A stretch of DNA of 64,000 nucleotides from Paraburkholderia sabiae (GTDB lineage: Bacteria; Pseudomonadota; Gammaproteobacteria; Burkholderiales; Burkholderiaceae): positions 1,550,001 through 1,614,000 of the forward strand of contig NZ_CP125296.1 in NCBI RefSeq assembly GCF_030412785.1, read 5' to 3'. Below, in pieces: positions 44,724 through 54,812 of the stretch (the first letter of the stretch is position 1; each line of letters begins with the position of its first letter). The position numbers and the translations under genes are program-made. The notes under the pieces are model-generated. The model saw only the letters and a program-made list of their open reading frames with translations, was not told the origin of the DNA and did no database searches.

Positions 44724-46697
44724 ATGCAACTGGGTGTTTGCTACTACCCCGAACAATGGCCGGAAACGATGTGGGCCGACGACGCGCGCCGTATGGTGGA
44801 ACTCGGCATCACGCATGTGCGGATCGCGGAGTTCGCGTGGAGCCGCATGGAACCGCGCGCAGGCGTGTACGAATGGACATGGCTCGATCGCGCCGTGAAG
44901 ACGCTCGCCGACGCGGGCCTCAAGATCGTGCTCGGCACGCCCACTGCGTCGCCACCGAAGTGGCTCGTCGATTCGATGCCGGAGATGCTGCCCGTACGCG
45001 CCGACGGCACGACGTGGAATTACGGTTCGCGCCGCCACTACGACATTTGCAGCGAGCCGTATCGACGCGAATGCGTGCGTATCGTCGACGCGATGGCGCA
45101 ACGCTATGGCGCGCATCCCGCTGTCGTCGCGTGGCAGACGGATAACGAACTCGGCTGCCATGAAACAGTGCCGAGCTATTCGAAGGCTGCGCGTGCGCGC
45201 TTTCAGGCGTGGCTCGCGCGTCGTTACGAAACCGTCGACAACCTGAACCAGCGCTGGGGCAATGTGTTCTGGAGCATGGAGTATCCGTCGTTCGATACGA
45301 TCGAATTGCCGAACCTCACGCCCACCGACGCGAATCCGATTCATCTGCTCGATTTCCGCCGCTTCATGTCCGACGAGGTGTCGAGCTTTCATCGCGAACA
45401 GATCGATGTGCTGCGCCGTTACGCGCCGAATGCGGACATGCTGCACAACTTCATGGGCTTCTTCACGACCTTCGATCACTATCGCTTCGCCGCGAACAAC
45501 AGCATCGATGTTGCGACGTGGGACAGCTATCCGATTGCGCGTACCGAAGTGATCGCGTTGAGCGAGGAAGACAAGGCGCGCTATGCACGCACCGGGCATC
45601 CCGATGTGTCGGCGTTCGATCACGACCGCTATCGTGCGATCGGACAAGGCCGCTTCTGGGTGATGGAACAGGAAGCGGGCCCCGTGAACTGGGCGCCGTG
45701 GAATCCTGTTCCCGCGCCTGGCATGGTGCGTCTGTGGGCCTACGAGGCCTTTGCGCATGGTGCCGAACTGGTGTCGTACTTCCGCTGGCGTCAGGCGCCG
45801 TTCGCGCAGGAGCAGATGCATTCGGGCCTCAATCTGCCCGACAACACTCTGTCGCCAGGCGGTCGCGAAGTGGCGAGGGCTGCGCAGGAAATCGCGCAAT
45901 CGGCGGCGCTTTCGAAGCTTGCGCAAAGCGGCGCTGCGCCGCGCGCTGAGGTCGCGCTCGTGTTCGACTACGAGACGCAATGGATGTTCGAAATCCAGCG
46001 GCATGCGAAGGGCTTCGATTATCAGACGCTCGCGTTCGAGTACTACCGCACGCTGCGTGAAATGGCGCTCGACGTCGATATCGTGTCCGCGCATGCCGAT
46101 CTTTCCGGCTACAAGCTGGTCGTCGTGCCGGGTCTTGCGGCCTTGCCGGCGGGCTTCGCAACGAAAGTCGAGCAGTCGTCGGCGCAATGGGTCATCGGAC
46201 CGCGCACAGGTTCCAAGACCGCCGACTTCGCGATTCCCGCGCAGTTGCCACCAGGCGCATTGCAAACCGCGCTGCCGTTCAAGGTGCTCGAAGTCGATTC
46301 GTTGCGTCCGACGCTTCAGCCGTCAGCGACACTCGACGGCGTGACGGGCATCGCATTGCACTGGCGCGAACATCTGGAAACGCGCGACGGCGTCGACGTG
46401 CTCGCGCGTTTCGATGACAACTGGCCCGCCGTCGTTGCGCGTGGACATGTGCGCTATGCAAGCGCGTGGTTCGATGCGCCGTTGCATCGTGCGCTAATGG
46501 AAGGCGCGGCGCGTGATGCCGGACTCGTGGTAACGCATTTGCCCGCAGGACTGCGTGTGCGTCGACGCGGCGAATTCACGTTCGCGTTCAACTTCGGCGC
46601 GGAAAGCGTCGAAGCGCCCGCACCCGAGAACGCGCAATTCGTGCTGGGACAACGCACGCTCGGCACCGCCGATGTGTGCGCATGGATCGACGCATGA
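44724..46697 (+). CDS. beta-galactosidase, glycoside hydrolase family 42
   Basis: A 657-residue GH42 enzyme. It opens with 'MQLGVCYYPEQWPETMWADD'. The acid/base Glu142 lies in 'WQTDNELGC' and the nucleophile Glu315 in 'WVMEQEAGPVNW', close to the positions in Thermus GH42 (141 and 312). The trimerisation and C-terminal domains follow. There is no signal peptide, so it acts in the cytoplasm on imported galactosides. A GGAG site precedes the ATG, and its TGA overlaps the ATG of the GH35 gene. Confidence 0.95.
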   Translation: MQLGVCYYPEQWPETMWADDARRMVELGITHVRIAEFAWSRMEPRAGVYEWTWLDRAVKTLADAGLKIVLGTPTASPPKWLVDSMPEMLPVRADGTTWNYGSRRHYDICSEPYRRECVRIVDAMAQRYGAHPAVVAWQTDNELGCHETVPSYSKAARARFQAWLARRYETVDNLNQRWGNVFWSMEYPSFDTIELPNLTPTDANPIHLLDFRRFMSDEVSSFHREQIDVLRRYAPNADMLHNFMGFFTTFDHYRFAANNSIDVATWDSYPIARTEVIALSEEDKARYARTGHPDVSAFDHDRYRAIGQGRFWVMEQEAGPVNWAPWNPVPAPGMVRLWAYEAFAHGAELVSYFRWRQAPFAQEQMHSGLNLPDNTLSPGGREVARAAQEIAQSAALSKLAQSGAAPRAEVALVFDYETQWMFEIQRHAKGFDYQTLAFEYYRTLREMALDVDIVSAHADLSGYKLVVVPGLAALPAGFATKVEQSSAQWVIGPRTGSKTADFAIPAQLPPGALQTALPFKVLEVDSLRPTLQPSATLDGVTGIALHWREHLETRDGVDVLARFDDNWPAVVARGHVRYASAWFDAPLHRALMEGAARDAGLVVTHLPAGLRVRRRGEFTFAFNFGAESVEAPAPENAQFVLGQRTLGTADVCAWIDA

Positions 46698-49117
46698 CAG
46701 CCCGCTCGCCGCACGCGTCGACGCTGCTGACCGTCGACGCCAGCCGCCCTGCCGTAACGCCGCGTACGGGCATGCTGCAGATGGGCACGAACACGTCGCC
46801 CGATGGCAGCGCGATCGGCATCAACAGCCGCTATCTGACGCGCGACGGCGAGCCGTGGCTGCCCGTGATGGGCGAGTTGCACTATTCGCGTGTGCCCGAA
46901 GCGCAATGGGACGATCAACTGGCCAAGGTGAAGGCGGCGGGCGTCGATATCGTGTCGTCGTATGTGATCTGGCGTTATCACGAGCCGCGCCCCGGACAGT
47001 TCGACTGGACTGCGCGTAACGATCTGCGGCGCTTCGTTGAAACCAGCGCGCAACGCGGCTTGCTCGCGTTCGTGCGCATTGGTCCATGGGTGCATGCGGA
47101 AGTCCGCTATGGCGGCATTCCCGCGTGGGTCGTCGATCAGGTGCCTGCGCGCAGCGACGATCCGCTGTATCTGCAATACGTGCAGCGTTTTTTCGCAGAG
47201 ATCGCCATACAGTTGCAGGGCTTGTTGTGGAAGGATGGCGGTCCCGTCATCGGTATTCAGCTAGAGAACGAATACAATCTGACGGGGCCGCAGCAAGGAC
47301 GCGAGCATATCGCGACGCTCAAGCGTCTGGCACTCGAAGCAGGACTCGATGTGCCCTTGTACACCGTGACGGGCTGGGACAACGCGGTGTTTCCGCGCCG
47401 AGACGTGACGCCCGTATTCGGCGGCTATCCGGACTTGCCGTGGGGCACGTCGACCGCGATGTCGCCGCCCAACGAAGTCTATGGGTTTCGCTTCACGAGC
47501 CGCGTCGGCGGCGATCTCGGTGCGCAGACGCACAACGATGGACCGGGCGATGCCGATGCCGTCGCCGAAGAAACGCCTTTTCTCGGCGCGGAATACGGCG
47601 GCGGCGTACCGACGATGTATCGGCGCCGCCCCGTCCTGGACGCCGACGACATCGCCGCAATGCTGCCCGTGCAACTGGGCTCCGGCGTGAACCTGTACGG
47701 CTACTACATGCTGCACGGCGGGCGCAATCCGCCTGGCGATCTCGACGGACAGGAATCAACGGCGACGGGCGGCTACAACGACCTGCCCATCATTCACTAC
47801 GATTTTCAGGCGCCGTTCGGCGCGAATGGCGAAGCGCATCCTGTGCTCGGGAAAGTGCGGCCGATGCATCTGTTCCTTCAGCAATGGGGCCGCGCGCTGG
47901 CAACGTGCGATGTGTATCGGCCCGACGTCATCCCGCAAGGCCACGACGATCTGCAAACGCCGCGCTATTCGGTGCGCGCCGATGGCGATCGTGGCTTCCT
48001 GTTCTTCAATAACCATGTGCGGCAGCATCGGATGCCAGCGCAGCGCGGCGTGCAGTTCGCCGTGAAGCTCGCGACACGCGCGATCACGCTACCTTCGACG
48101 CCGATCGATATCGCACCGGGCGTGTGGTTCATCTGGCCGATCGGTTTGCCGCTCGGCAACGCGCGCTTGCGGTATGCAACGGCGCAGCCCGTCACGCGGC
48201 TCACGTCTTCTGAAGGGGAGACGCATGTGTTCGCGGCGACGGAAGGCATCGCACCCGAGTTCGCGTTTGAAGCGGACTCGGTGAAACAGGTCACGCCTGC
48301 CGATGCTCGCTCGACGCTCGGTGTGCATGAAAGCGACGATGCGCTCATCGTGCACGCGACACCCGGCGAAGCATTCATCGCGACTTGCAGCGACGGCACA
48401 CGCATCACGATCATCACACTCGCACGTGAAGACAGCGAACGACTGAGCGCGTTGACGTTCGACGGCCAGCGTCGACTGATCCTCACCGATGCGCTGACAT
48501 TCGAACGCGATGGCGAACTCGTGTTGCGTTCGACCGGTTCTGCATCGTTCGATTTCGCCGTGTATCCACCGCTCACGCACACGCCTTCATCGACGCATCA
48601 AATGGTCGAATCGCAGCGATACGGCGTCTTCCAGCGCTTCACCATTACCGTGCCGCCCATCGCATTCGATGCACGTATCACGCCTTTGCGTACGGCTCAA
48701 AAGATGCCACCCATCGTGCTGGGCGGTACAGCACATGCCGCCGTCGAGCCCACACCGGAGACATTTGGCAAAGCCGCCGCGTGGCGTATCGATCTGCCGG
48801 AAGAAGCGTTGAACGCACCTGGCCTGAGCAACGCGTATCTGTCGATTCGCTACACAGGCGATATCGGCCGGCTGTTTTCAGGGGCGGACATGATCGACGA
48901 TCACTACTACAACGGCTTGCCGTGGCAGGTCGGCGTGCGCAACGTGGCGATCGATCCGCGACAGCCGCTGATACTGACCGTGCTCCCGCTACGCGCCGAC
49001 GCGCCCATCTATCTCGACGCACGTTACGATCCGCGCGTCGACTCCAACGATCAGGTCGCTGAAGTGCAAAGCGTGAGCTACGTGCCCGAGTATGAAGTGA
49101 TCGTTTCGAGAAGGTGA
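46694..49117 (+). CDS. beta-galactosidase-like glycoside hydrolase family 35
   Basis: An 807-residue GH35 protein. The family core shows 'MGELHYSRVPEAQWDDQLAK', 'VRIGPWVHAEVRYGGIPAW', the acid/base Glu193 in 'IQLENEYNL' and the likely nucleophile Glu300 in 'FLGAEYGGGVP'. Beta-sandwich domains occupy the last 350 residues. The ATG at 46694 overlaps the GH42 stop (ATGA), implying coupled translation; an ATG 18 bp upstream is less likely. No signal peptide is evident. Two unrelated cytoplasmic galactosidase families in one operon suggest different linkages or chain lengths of the same imported oligosaccharide. Confidence 0.92.
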   Translation: MTARSPHASTLLTVDASRPAVTPRTGMLQMGTNTSPDGSAIGINSRYLTRDGEPWLPVMGELHYSRVPEAQWDDQLAKVKAAGVDIVSSYVIWRYHEPRPGQFDWTARNDLRRFVETSAQRGLLAFVRIGPWVHAEVRYGGIPAWVVDQVPARSDDPLYLQYVQRFFAEIAIQLQGLLWKDGGPVIGIQLENEYNLTGPQQGREHIATLKRLALEAGLDVPLYTVTGWDNAVFPRRDVTPVFGGYPDLPWGTSTAMSPPNEVYGFRFTSRVGGDLGAQTHNDGPGDADAVAEETPFLGAEYGGGVPTMYRRRPVLDADDIAAMLPVQLGSGVNLYGYYMLHGGRNPPGDLDGQESTATGGYNDLPIIHYDFQAPFGANGEAHPVLGKVRPMHLFLQQWGRALATCDVYRPDVIPQGHDDLQTPRYSVRADGDRGFLFFNNHVRQHRMPAQRGVQFAVKLATRAITLPSTPIDIAPGVWFIWPIGLPLGNARLRYATAQPVTRLTSSEGETHVFAATEGIAPEFAFEADSVKQVTPADARSTLGVHESDDALIVHATPGEAFIATCSDGTRITIITLAREDSERLSALTFDGQRRLILTDALTFERDGELVLRSTGSASFDFAVYPPLTHTPSSTHQMVESQRYGVFQRFTITVPPIAFDARITPLRTAQKMPPIVLGGTAHAAVEPTPETFGKAAAWRIDLPEEALNAPGLSNAYLSIRYTGDIGRLFSGADMIDDHYYNGLPWQVGVRNVAIDPRQPLILTVLPLRADAPIYLDARYDPRVDSNDQVAEVQSVSYVPEYEVIVSRR

Positions 49118-49137
49118 CGGTCGAGGACCGTCTTGAC

Positions 49138-49174
49138 GGCGTACGCGCAACCGATGCGCGTACGCCAGCTTTTT
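49138..49174 (+). terminator. terminator of the galactoside operon
   Basis: Perfect 12-bp arms (49138-49149 and 49155-49166) with a 5-nt loop, followed by AGC and TTTTT. Confidence 0.9.
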
Positions 49175-49194
49175 GTTCTGCAACGCACTACAGG

Positions 49195-50565
49195 TCAGCG
49201 GGCGGGCGTCGGATGTCCATGATCGTCCATCCTTCGCGCTTCATCGTATTCGCGCGAGATATCCCGGTTCGTGTAATCGCCCAGACGCGAAGTGGCCAAC
49301 AAACTAATCACGGCGCACACAAAAATATAAACCGCGATCGCATAGCCCGAGTGGTAATACGCAAACAGCGCAGTCGCGATCAACGGCGCGGGACCGCCCG
49401 CGATCACCGACGCAAGCTGGTAGCCCAGCGACGCGCCGCTATAACGCAGCCGCCCCGTGAACGTCTCGGCGATCAACGCGGCTTGCGGACCATACAGCAT
49501 CGAGTGCGGCACCAGCGAGAGCACGATCGCGGCGAATATCCATACCGGATTCTTCGTGTCGACCATCGCGAAGTAAACGAAACCGAATATGCCGACCAAC
49601 GCCGCGCCGATCATATACATGCGCTTTCGCCCGATCAGATCGGACACGTGACCGAACAGCGGAATCGTGACGAACTCCAGCAAGGAAGCCGCGAGAACAG
49701 CCGTGAGCAACAGATCGCGCGAGGCACCGAGCGTCCTGACGCCGTATGTGAACACGAAGGCCGTGAAGATGTAGAACGGTGCCTGCTCGGCCATGCGCGC
49801 GAGTGCGGAAAGCAGAATGTCTTTCGGCTGACGGCGGATCACTTCGAGCGCCGGCGCCTTTTCGATCTTCCGTTCTGCGAGCAGCCGCGCAAAGATCGGT
49901 GTTTCCAGAATATTCAGTCGGATGTATAGGCCAATCGCGACGAGGACGATGCTGAGAAAGAACGGCACGCGCCAGCCCCACGTGAGAAACGCGTTGCCGG
50001 ATATCTGACTGATCGCCAGCACCGCGAGGTTCGCGATGAACAGCCCGGCGGGCACGCCGAATTGCGGCCACGACGCGACGAAACCGCGATGCGCATTGGT
50101 GCGCGCCCATTCCATCGACATCAGCACCGAACCGCCCCACTCGCCGCCCACGCCTACGCCCTGAATGAAACGCAAAATAGTGAGCAGGACAGCACCCCAG
50201 ATTCCGATCGTCGCATAGGTCGGAACAAAGGCCACCGCAAACGTGGCGAGCCCCATCAGCAGCAGCGTGACGATCAGCGTTGCCTTGCGTCCGATGCGGT
50301 CGCCGTAGTGCCCGAAAATCGCCGCGCCGACCGGCCGCGCGATGAAGCCGACGGCGTAGATCAGGAAGGCCTGCAAGGTGCCGACGAGCGGGTCCGATTC
50401 AGGAAAGTAGAGCTTCGCGAATACGAGACCCGTGACGGTGCTATAGAGGAAGAAGTCGTACCATTCGATCGTCGTGCCGATCGTGCTGGCGATGACGGCG
50501 CGGCGCAATTGCCGGCGTGCGTCTTCTTCGGATAGGGGCGTCGCCCCCGGCTGTTCCGTGACCAT
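49195..50565 (-). CDS. MFS transporter, metabolite:H+ symporter (MHS) family
   Basis: A 456-residue member of the MHS family (ProP, KgtP, shikimate porter). Signature segments are 'VIASTIGTTIEWYDFFLYST', 'FGHYGDRIGRKATLIVTLLL' and 'RFIQGVGVGGEWGGSVLMSM'. The ATG at 50565 is preferred over one 48 bp upstream since homology starts just after. Likely substrates are organic acids, or betaine/proline-like osmolytes, but this is not resolved. It is convergent with the galactoside operon and not part of it. Confidence 0.9.
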   Translation of the reverse strand: MVTEQPGATPLSEEDARRQLRRAVIASTIGTTIEWYDFFLYSTVTGLVFAKLYFPESDPLVGTLQAFLIYAVGFIARPVGAAIFGHYGDRIGRKATLIVTLLLMGLATFAVAFVPTYATIGIWGAVLLTILRFIQGVGVGGEWGGSVLMSMEWARTNAHRGFVASWPQFGVPAGLFIANLAVLAISQISGNAFLTWGWRVPFFLSIVLVAIGLYIRLNILETPIFARLLAERKIEKAPALEVIRRQPKDILLSALARMAEQAPFYIFTAFVFTYGVRTLGASRDLLLTAVLAASLLEFVTIPLFGHVSDLIGRKRMYMIGAALVGIFGFVYFAMVDTKNPVWIFAAIVLSLVPHSMLYGPQAALIAETFTGRLRYSGASLGYQLASVIAGGPAPLIATALFAYYHSGYAIAVYIFVCAVISLLATSRLGDYTNRDISREYDEARRMDDHGHPTPAR

Positions 50566-50715
50566 TTCGCACCCCCTATAAAGGGCGATATGGTTTACCG
50601 ACACGATGCACAACGAGTGGTTCCAGTCGCCGCAGTAAGGAAAACGCTGATATGTTTTCTATCACGTCGTGAGCATAAAACGATCCCGCTCGCGCACTGC
50701 CGCTTGATTCGCAAT

Positions 50716-51690
50716 CTAAGCCGCAATCGGCCCATGATCCGGCTGCGTCTCGCGTCTGGCCACGACGACGCGCCGTTCTTCATCGCCCGCCAGTGCCGGC
50801 GTCGATTCGAACAACTCGGAAACCCAGTCGGCGAATACGCGCACCTTCGCGGACAGATGCCGGTTGTTCGGATAAACGATCGAAATCGGCTTGGGCTTCG
50901 GCTTGAACGCGGGCAGCACTTCCTTCAGCGAGCCGTCGCGCAGTTGCGGCGCGACCATGAACAACATCGGCTGAATGAGGCCGAAGCCTTCCATTCCGCA
51001 CTTGACGTAGGCCTCCGAATCATTGACCGTGACGACGCCGTTCATGCGCACTTCGATCGGCTTGCCGTCGACAATGATGATCCACGGCATCGGACGCGTG
51101 CCATGCGAGACGCGGAAATTCACCGCGTGATGCAACGCGAGATCGTCGATGCTTTGCGGCTCGCCGTAACGCGCCAGATAGTCGGGCGACGCGCACGTCA
51201 CGCGCTTGAGCGTGCCGACACGACGGGCGACCATCGACGAATCTTCGAGCGCGCCCGCGCGGATCATGCAGTCGATGCCTTCCTCGACGGGATCGACGGG
51301 ACGGTCCGACAGGCCGAGATCGAGCGCGATGTCCGGATAGCGCTGATGAAAACTCTGCAACGCGGGAATCACGAGATGACGGCCGAGCGAATTCGGCATG
51401 TGCACCCGCAGTGCGCCGCTCGGCTTGCGATTGCCCGCCTGAAAACTCGCATCCGTTTCCGCGATATCCGTGATGATGCGAATGCAGTGCTCGTAATACG
51501 CGGCGCCTTCCGGCGTGAGCGACAGACGTCGCGTGGTCCGGTTCATCAGACGTACGCCGAGCACCGCTTCGAGATTCTGGATGGTCGTCGTCACCGTCGC
51601 GCGCGGCATGCCGAGCTGCTCGGCGGCGCGCGTGAAGCTGTTTGCATCGACCACACGGGTGAACACTTCCATTGCCTGAACGCGGTCCAC
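50716..51690 (-). CDS. LysR-family regulator
   Basis: A 324-residue LysR protein. The HTH reads 'AMEVFTRVVDANSFTRAAEQ' and 'LGMPRATVTTTIQNLEAVLG'. GTG at 51690 with an AAAGGGGAAA site is chosen over an ATG 63 bp upstream. It is tandem with and upstream of the MHS transporter gene, a plausible target. Bases 51691-51898 show nothing. Confidence 0.88.
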   Translation of the reverse strand: MDRVQAMEVFTRVVDANSFTRAAEQLGMPRATVTTTIQNLEAVLGVRLMNRTTRRLSLTPEGAAYYEHCIRIITDIAETDASFQAGNRKPSGALRVHMPNSLGRHLVIPALQSFHQRYPDIALDLGLSDRPVDPVEEGIDCMIRAGALEDSSMVARRVGTLKRVTCASPDYLARYGEPQSIDDLALHHAVNFRVSHGTRPMPWIIIVDGKPIEVRMNGVVTVNDSEAYVKCGMEGFGLIQPMLFMVAPQLRDGSLKEVLPAFKPKPKPISIVYPNNRHLSAKVRVFADWVSELFESTPALAGDEERRVVVARRETQPDHGPIAA

Positions 51691-51898
51691 GCTTTCCCCT
51701 TTACGCTTCCAAACCAAAGAGGATAGAACGTCGGGGAAGGCAAAAACAAGCAAATTGCCTCATTAGCCGGAATTAGCGAACAGTTTCACGTCGAAGAAGC
51801 AGAATCGCATGGGAAATGGCGCTTATCTGAAGGCGAAATACGTGCAAAGCTGACGATGGCCTCAGGTTCGGTGCGTCGTGTCCCAAGCGAGAGACGCG

Positions 51899-52168
51899 TC
51901 AGCCGCCGCGATACATCGGATCGATAGTGTCGGTCGGCACGCGTCGGCCGGATTCCGATTTCCCCGTCCCACTCCCGCCAACGTCGCCGTGACTCTTCAC
52001 AGCAGCGGGATTCGCGCCGTCGTGCTGAGCGTGATGCCCGACGTGCGACGCTTTCACGACGCCGCCTGTTCGAGCGTCGGAAGCTGCGTCATAACCGCCG
52101 GCCAGGACAGGCATCGCAAACGATGCGAAGCACGCCGCGAGCAGCGCGCCGATGAGTTTCGTATTCAT
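51899..52168 (-). CDS. small exported His/Gly-rich protein
   Basis: An 89-residue protein with a clear signal peptide (residues 1-23, 'LIGALLAACFASFAMPVLAG'), followed by a low-complexity region with several His ('HVGHHAQH') and ending 'DPMYRGG'. No enzymatic domain. Similar short periplasmic proteins of unknown role are common in Burkholderiaceae, and metal binding is possible from the His residues. ATG with a GGAGACC site supports it. Confidence 0.72.
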   Translation of the reverse strand: MNTKLIGALLAACFASFAMPVLAGGYDAASDARTGGVVKASHVGHHAQHDGANPAAVKSHGDVGGSGTGKSESGRRVPTDTIDPMYRGG

Positions 52169-52510
52169 GTGGTCTCCATTGCAGATGTGGGCGTCGAGAC
52201 ACCCGTGGAGACTTGTGCACGAGCTATGCCAATTGCACCGGACTCATGTGTGCGCGAGGCCAAAGGCCTGCAAATAAAGGCTTCGGCGCGTAGTCGCGAT
52301 CCAATCCGGCGCGAGATGCCTGGGCGAAGTGACTGACGAACACCAACCTTTCGTAGACCGCTGTTCGAGTGCCGCCAACACCAACGCTGACGCAAGCGTG
52401 GCATTCGGCCAGCCGGATTCGCGCACCTGTCGTATCGTATTTCGCGCATGTTCGCTGTTCCGCGCAACGCGCAACGCTCAACGCTTACCGCTTCGACAAG
52501 GGCTTTCACG
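52169..52510. other. gene-free stretch upstream of flavin monooxygenase
   Basis: The gap separates two divergent genes. I see no operator, repeat or RNA gene; an AAGGG site lies just before the ATG at 52511. Confidence 0.5.
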
Positions 52511-53851
52511 ATGACCCGTTCCCGTCAACTGCATCTCGGCGCCTTCATGCGACCCGTCAGCCTGCACACGGGCGCGTGGCGCTTTCCCGGCGCGTATCCC
52601 GATGCCAACTTCAACATCTCGCATCTGAAGCGCTTCGCACAGACGCTCGAACGCGCGTGCTTCGACGCGTTCTTCATGGCCGATCATCTCGCCGTGCTCA
52701 ACATGCCGCCCGATGCGCTCAAGCGCAGTCACACGGTCACGTCGTTCGAACCGTTGACGCTGCTTGCCGCGCTGTCGGCGGTGACGGAACGCATCGGGCT
52801 GATCGCCACATCGTCGACGACTTTCGACGAGCCGTATCACGTCGCACGGCGCTTTGCTTCGCTCGATCATCTGAGCGGCGGCCGCGCGGGCTGGAATCTC
52901 GTCACCACGTCTAATCCCGACGCGGCGCTCAACTTCGGCCTAGACGAACATGTCGAGCATGGCGATCGCTATCGGCGAGCACGCGAGTTCTACGATGTCG
53001 TCACAGGCCTGTGGGACAGCTGGGCCGACGACGCGTTTGTGCGCGACGTCGAAAGCGGTATCTACGTGAATCCCGAGCGCATGCACGTACTCGCACACAA
53101 GGGCGAGCAATTGTCCGTGCGCGGACCGCTCAACATCGCGCGGCCGGTGCAGGGTTGGCCTGTCGTCGTGCAGGCGGGATCGTCGGAAGCGGGCCGCCAG
53201 ATCGCCGCCGAAACGGCAGACGCCGTGTTCGCCGCGCCGCCCTCGCTCGCTGAAGGCAAGCGCTTCTATGCTGACGTGAAGAGCCGCGTCGAGCGCGCGG
53301 GACGCGACCCGGATCATCTGAAGATCTTGCCCGGCGCGTTCGTCGTGGTCGGCGATAGCTTCGATGAAGCGCGAGAAAAGCGCGCCCTGCTCGATACGTT
53401 CGTGCACTACGACAGCGGTATCGCCTCGCTGTCGATCGCGCTCGGTCATGACGTGTCGCATCTCGACCCCGATTCGCCGCTGCCCGAGATTCCGGAAAGC
53501 AACGCGAGCCGTAGCGCGCGGCAACGCGTGGTCGAGTGGGCGCGTGCGGAGCAGTTGACGATTCGACAACTGGCACAGCGCATAGGCGGCTATTCGGGGC
53601 TGGAGATGGTCGGCACGGCAACGACGATCGCCGACGAGATGGAGCAATGGCTCATCGAGCGCGGCTCCGACGGATTCAACGTGATGTTTCCGTATCTGCC
53701 CGGCGGCCTCGACGATTTCGCCGACAAGGTCGTGCCCGAGCTTCAGCGTCGCGGCATTTTCCGTCGCGCCTATGAAGGCACGACGTTGCGCGATCACCTC
53801 GGCTTGCCGCGTCCGGAGAATCGTTTCTTCGCGCGTCGTAGCGGCGACTAG
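52511..53851 (+). CDS. LLM-class flavin-dependent monooxygenase (NtaA/SnaA/DszA type)
   Basis: A 446-residue FMNH2-dependent monooxygenase. The typical segments are 'LHLGAFMRPVSLHTGAWRFP', 'CFDAFFMADHLAVLNM', 'LDHLSGGRAGWNLVTTSNPD' and 'VVVQAGSSEAGRQIAAETAD'. Family members oxidise nitrilotriacetate, EDTA, dibenzothiophene sulfone or alkyl sulfur compounds using FMNH2 from a separate reductase, and no reductase gene is adjacent. ATG 52511 is chosen over an ATG 63 bp upstream since homology begins here. Its stop overlaps that of the convergent LysR gene. Confidence 0.9.
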   Translation: MTRSRQLHLGAFMRPVSLHTGAWRFPGAYPDANFNISHLKRFAQTLERACFDAFFMADHLAVLNMPPDALKRSHTVTSFEPLTLLAALSAVTERIGLIATSSTTFDEPYHVARRFASLDHLSGGRAGWNLVTTSNPDAALNFGLDEHVEHGDRYRRAREFYDVVTGLWDSWADDAFVRDVESGIYVNPERMHVLAHKGEQLSVRGPLNIARPVQGWPVVVQAGSSEAGRQIAAETADAVFAAPPSLAEGKRFYADVKSRVERAGRDPDHLKILPGAFVVVGDSFDEAREKRALLDTFVHYDSGIASLSIALGHDVSHLDPDSPLPEIPESNASRSARQRVVEWARAEQLTIRQLAQRIGGYSGLEMVGTATTIADEMEQWLIERGSDGFNVMFPYLPGGLDDFADKVVPELQRRGIFRRAYEGTTLRDHLGLPRPENRFFARRSGD

Positions 53852-54696
53852 ACGGCCACCGCGTCGCGCAGAAAATCGACCAGCGCGGATTGCACCGCGT
53901 TCAGCGGACCGCCCGCGCCGATCAGCGCGAGTTCCGTGGGCGGCAGCCGCGGCAAATCGAAACACAGGCTGTGCTCGGGCAACACGGCCGTGGTCGGCAG
54001 AACGGTGATGCCCAGGCCGGAAGCGACAGCCGCCTGGATGCCCGTCAGGCTGTGACTTCCGAACGCGATGCGCCAGCTACGCTTCGACTGGTCGAGCGTG
54101 CGGATCGCACGCTTGCGGTACACGCAGCCTTGCGGGAAGAGCGCGAGCGGCACAGGCTCGCCGTCTTCGGATGGCACTTCGATCTGACGGCCGCGTACCC
54201 ACACAAGCGATTCGGGCCATGCTGCAAGACTTGGCCCGCTGCCCGGTTCGCGTTTGACGAGCGCAATCTCGATCTCGCCGCCCGACAGCTTGCGCTGCAG
54301 ATCGCCGCTCATGCCCGCAACGGTTTCGAGCCGCGCGTCCGGCCGCGCCTTGACGAAGCCCGACAGAATCGACGCCATCCGTTTCGCGCAGAAATCCTCC
54401 GGCACACCGATGCGGATCGGCGTACGCGAGATGTCGCTGGCGAGCGCGTCCTGCGCTTCCTGAGACAACGCAATCAAACGGCGCGCATAGTGCGTGAGCA
54501 GCTCGCCATGCTCGGTCGCCGTCACCTGATTGCCCGTGCGGTCGCGCGTCAGCAGCGTGCGCCCGACCAGTTCCTCGAGCCGCCGCACCTGCTGGCTGAC
54601 AGTGGACTGCGTGCGGTGCACGCGATCGCCCGCCCGCGTGAAGCTGCCTTCGTCGACGACGCACACCAGCGTCTTCAGAAGTTCGAGATCGAGCAT
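53848..54696 (-). CDS. LysR-family regulator
   Basis: A 282-residue LysR protein, HTH 'LLKTLVCVVDEGSFTRAGDR' and 'VHRTQSTVSQQVRRLEELVG'. ATG 54696 follows a GAGGTG site; a GTG three codons earlier is possible. It is divergent from the HAD/aldolase pair with about 115 bp between, which marks that operon as its likely target. Confidence 0.9.
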   Translation of the reverse strand: MLDLELLKTLVCVVDEGSFTRAGDRVHRTQSTVSQQVRRLEELVGRTLLTRDRTGNQVTATEHGELLTHYARRLIALSQEAQDALASDISRTPIRIGVPEDFCAKRMASILSGFVKARPDARLETVAGMSGDLQRKLSGGEIEIALVKREPGSGPSLAAWPESLVWVRGRQIEVPSEDGEPVPLALFPQGCVYRKRAIRTLDQSKRSWRIAFGSHSLTGIQAAVASGLGITVLPTTAVLPEHSLCFDLPRLPPTELALIGAGGPLNAVQSALVDFLRDAVAV

Positions 54697-54812
54697 GGCG
54701 GGCACCTCATATTTGTATTTTCACCGAGCATCGTATTTTAATTTAATTTCCGAATATCGGCGGTGGGGCGTAGCCTGAATTGCATATCGATGCTTCAAGG
54801 AAAGGACCGAAC

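Noticed and set aside
44475..46265. 596-codon antisense frame over the GH42 gene
   Set aside because: No domain and fully explained by GC-rich codon bias of GH42.
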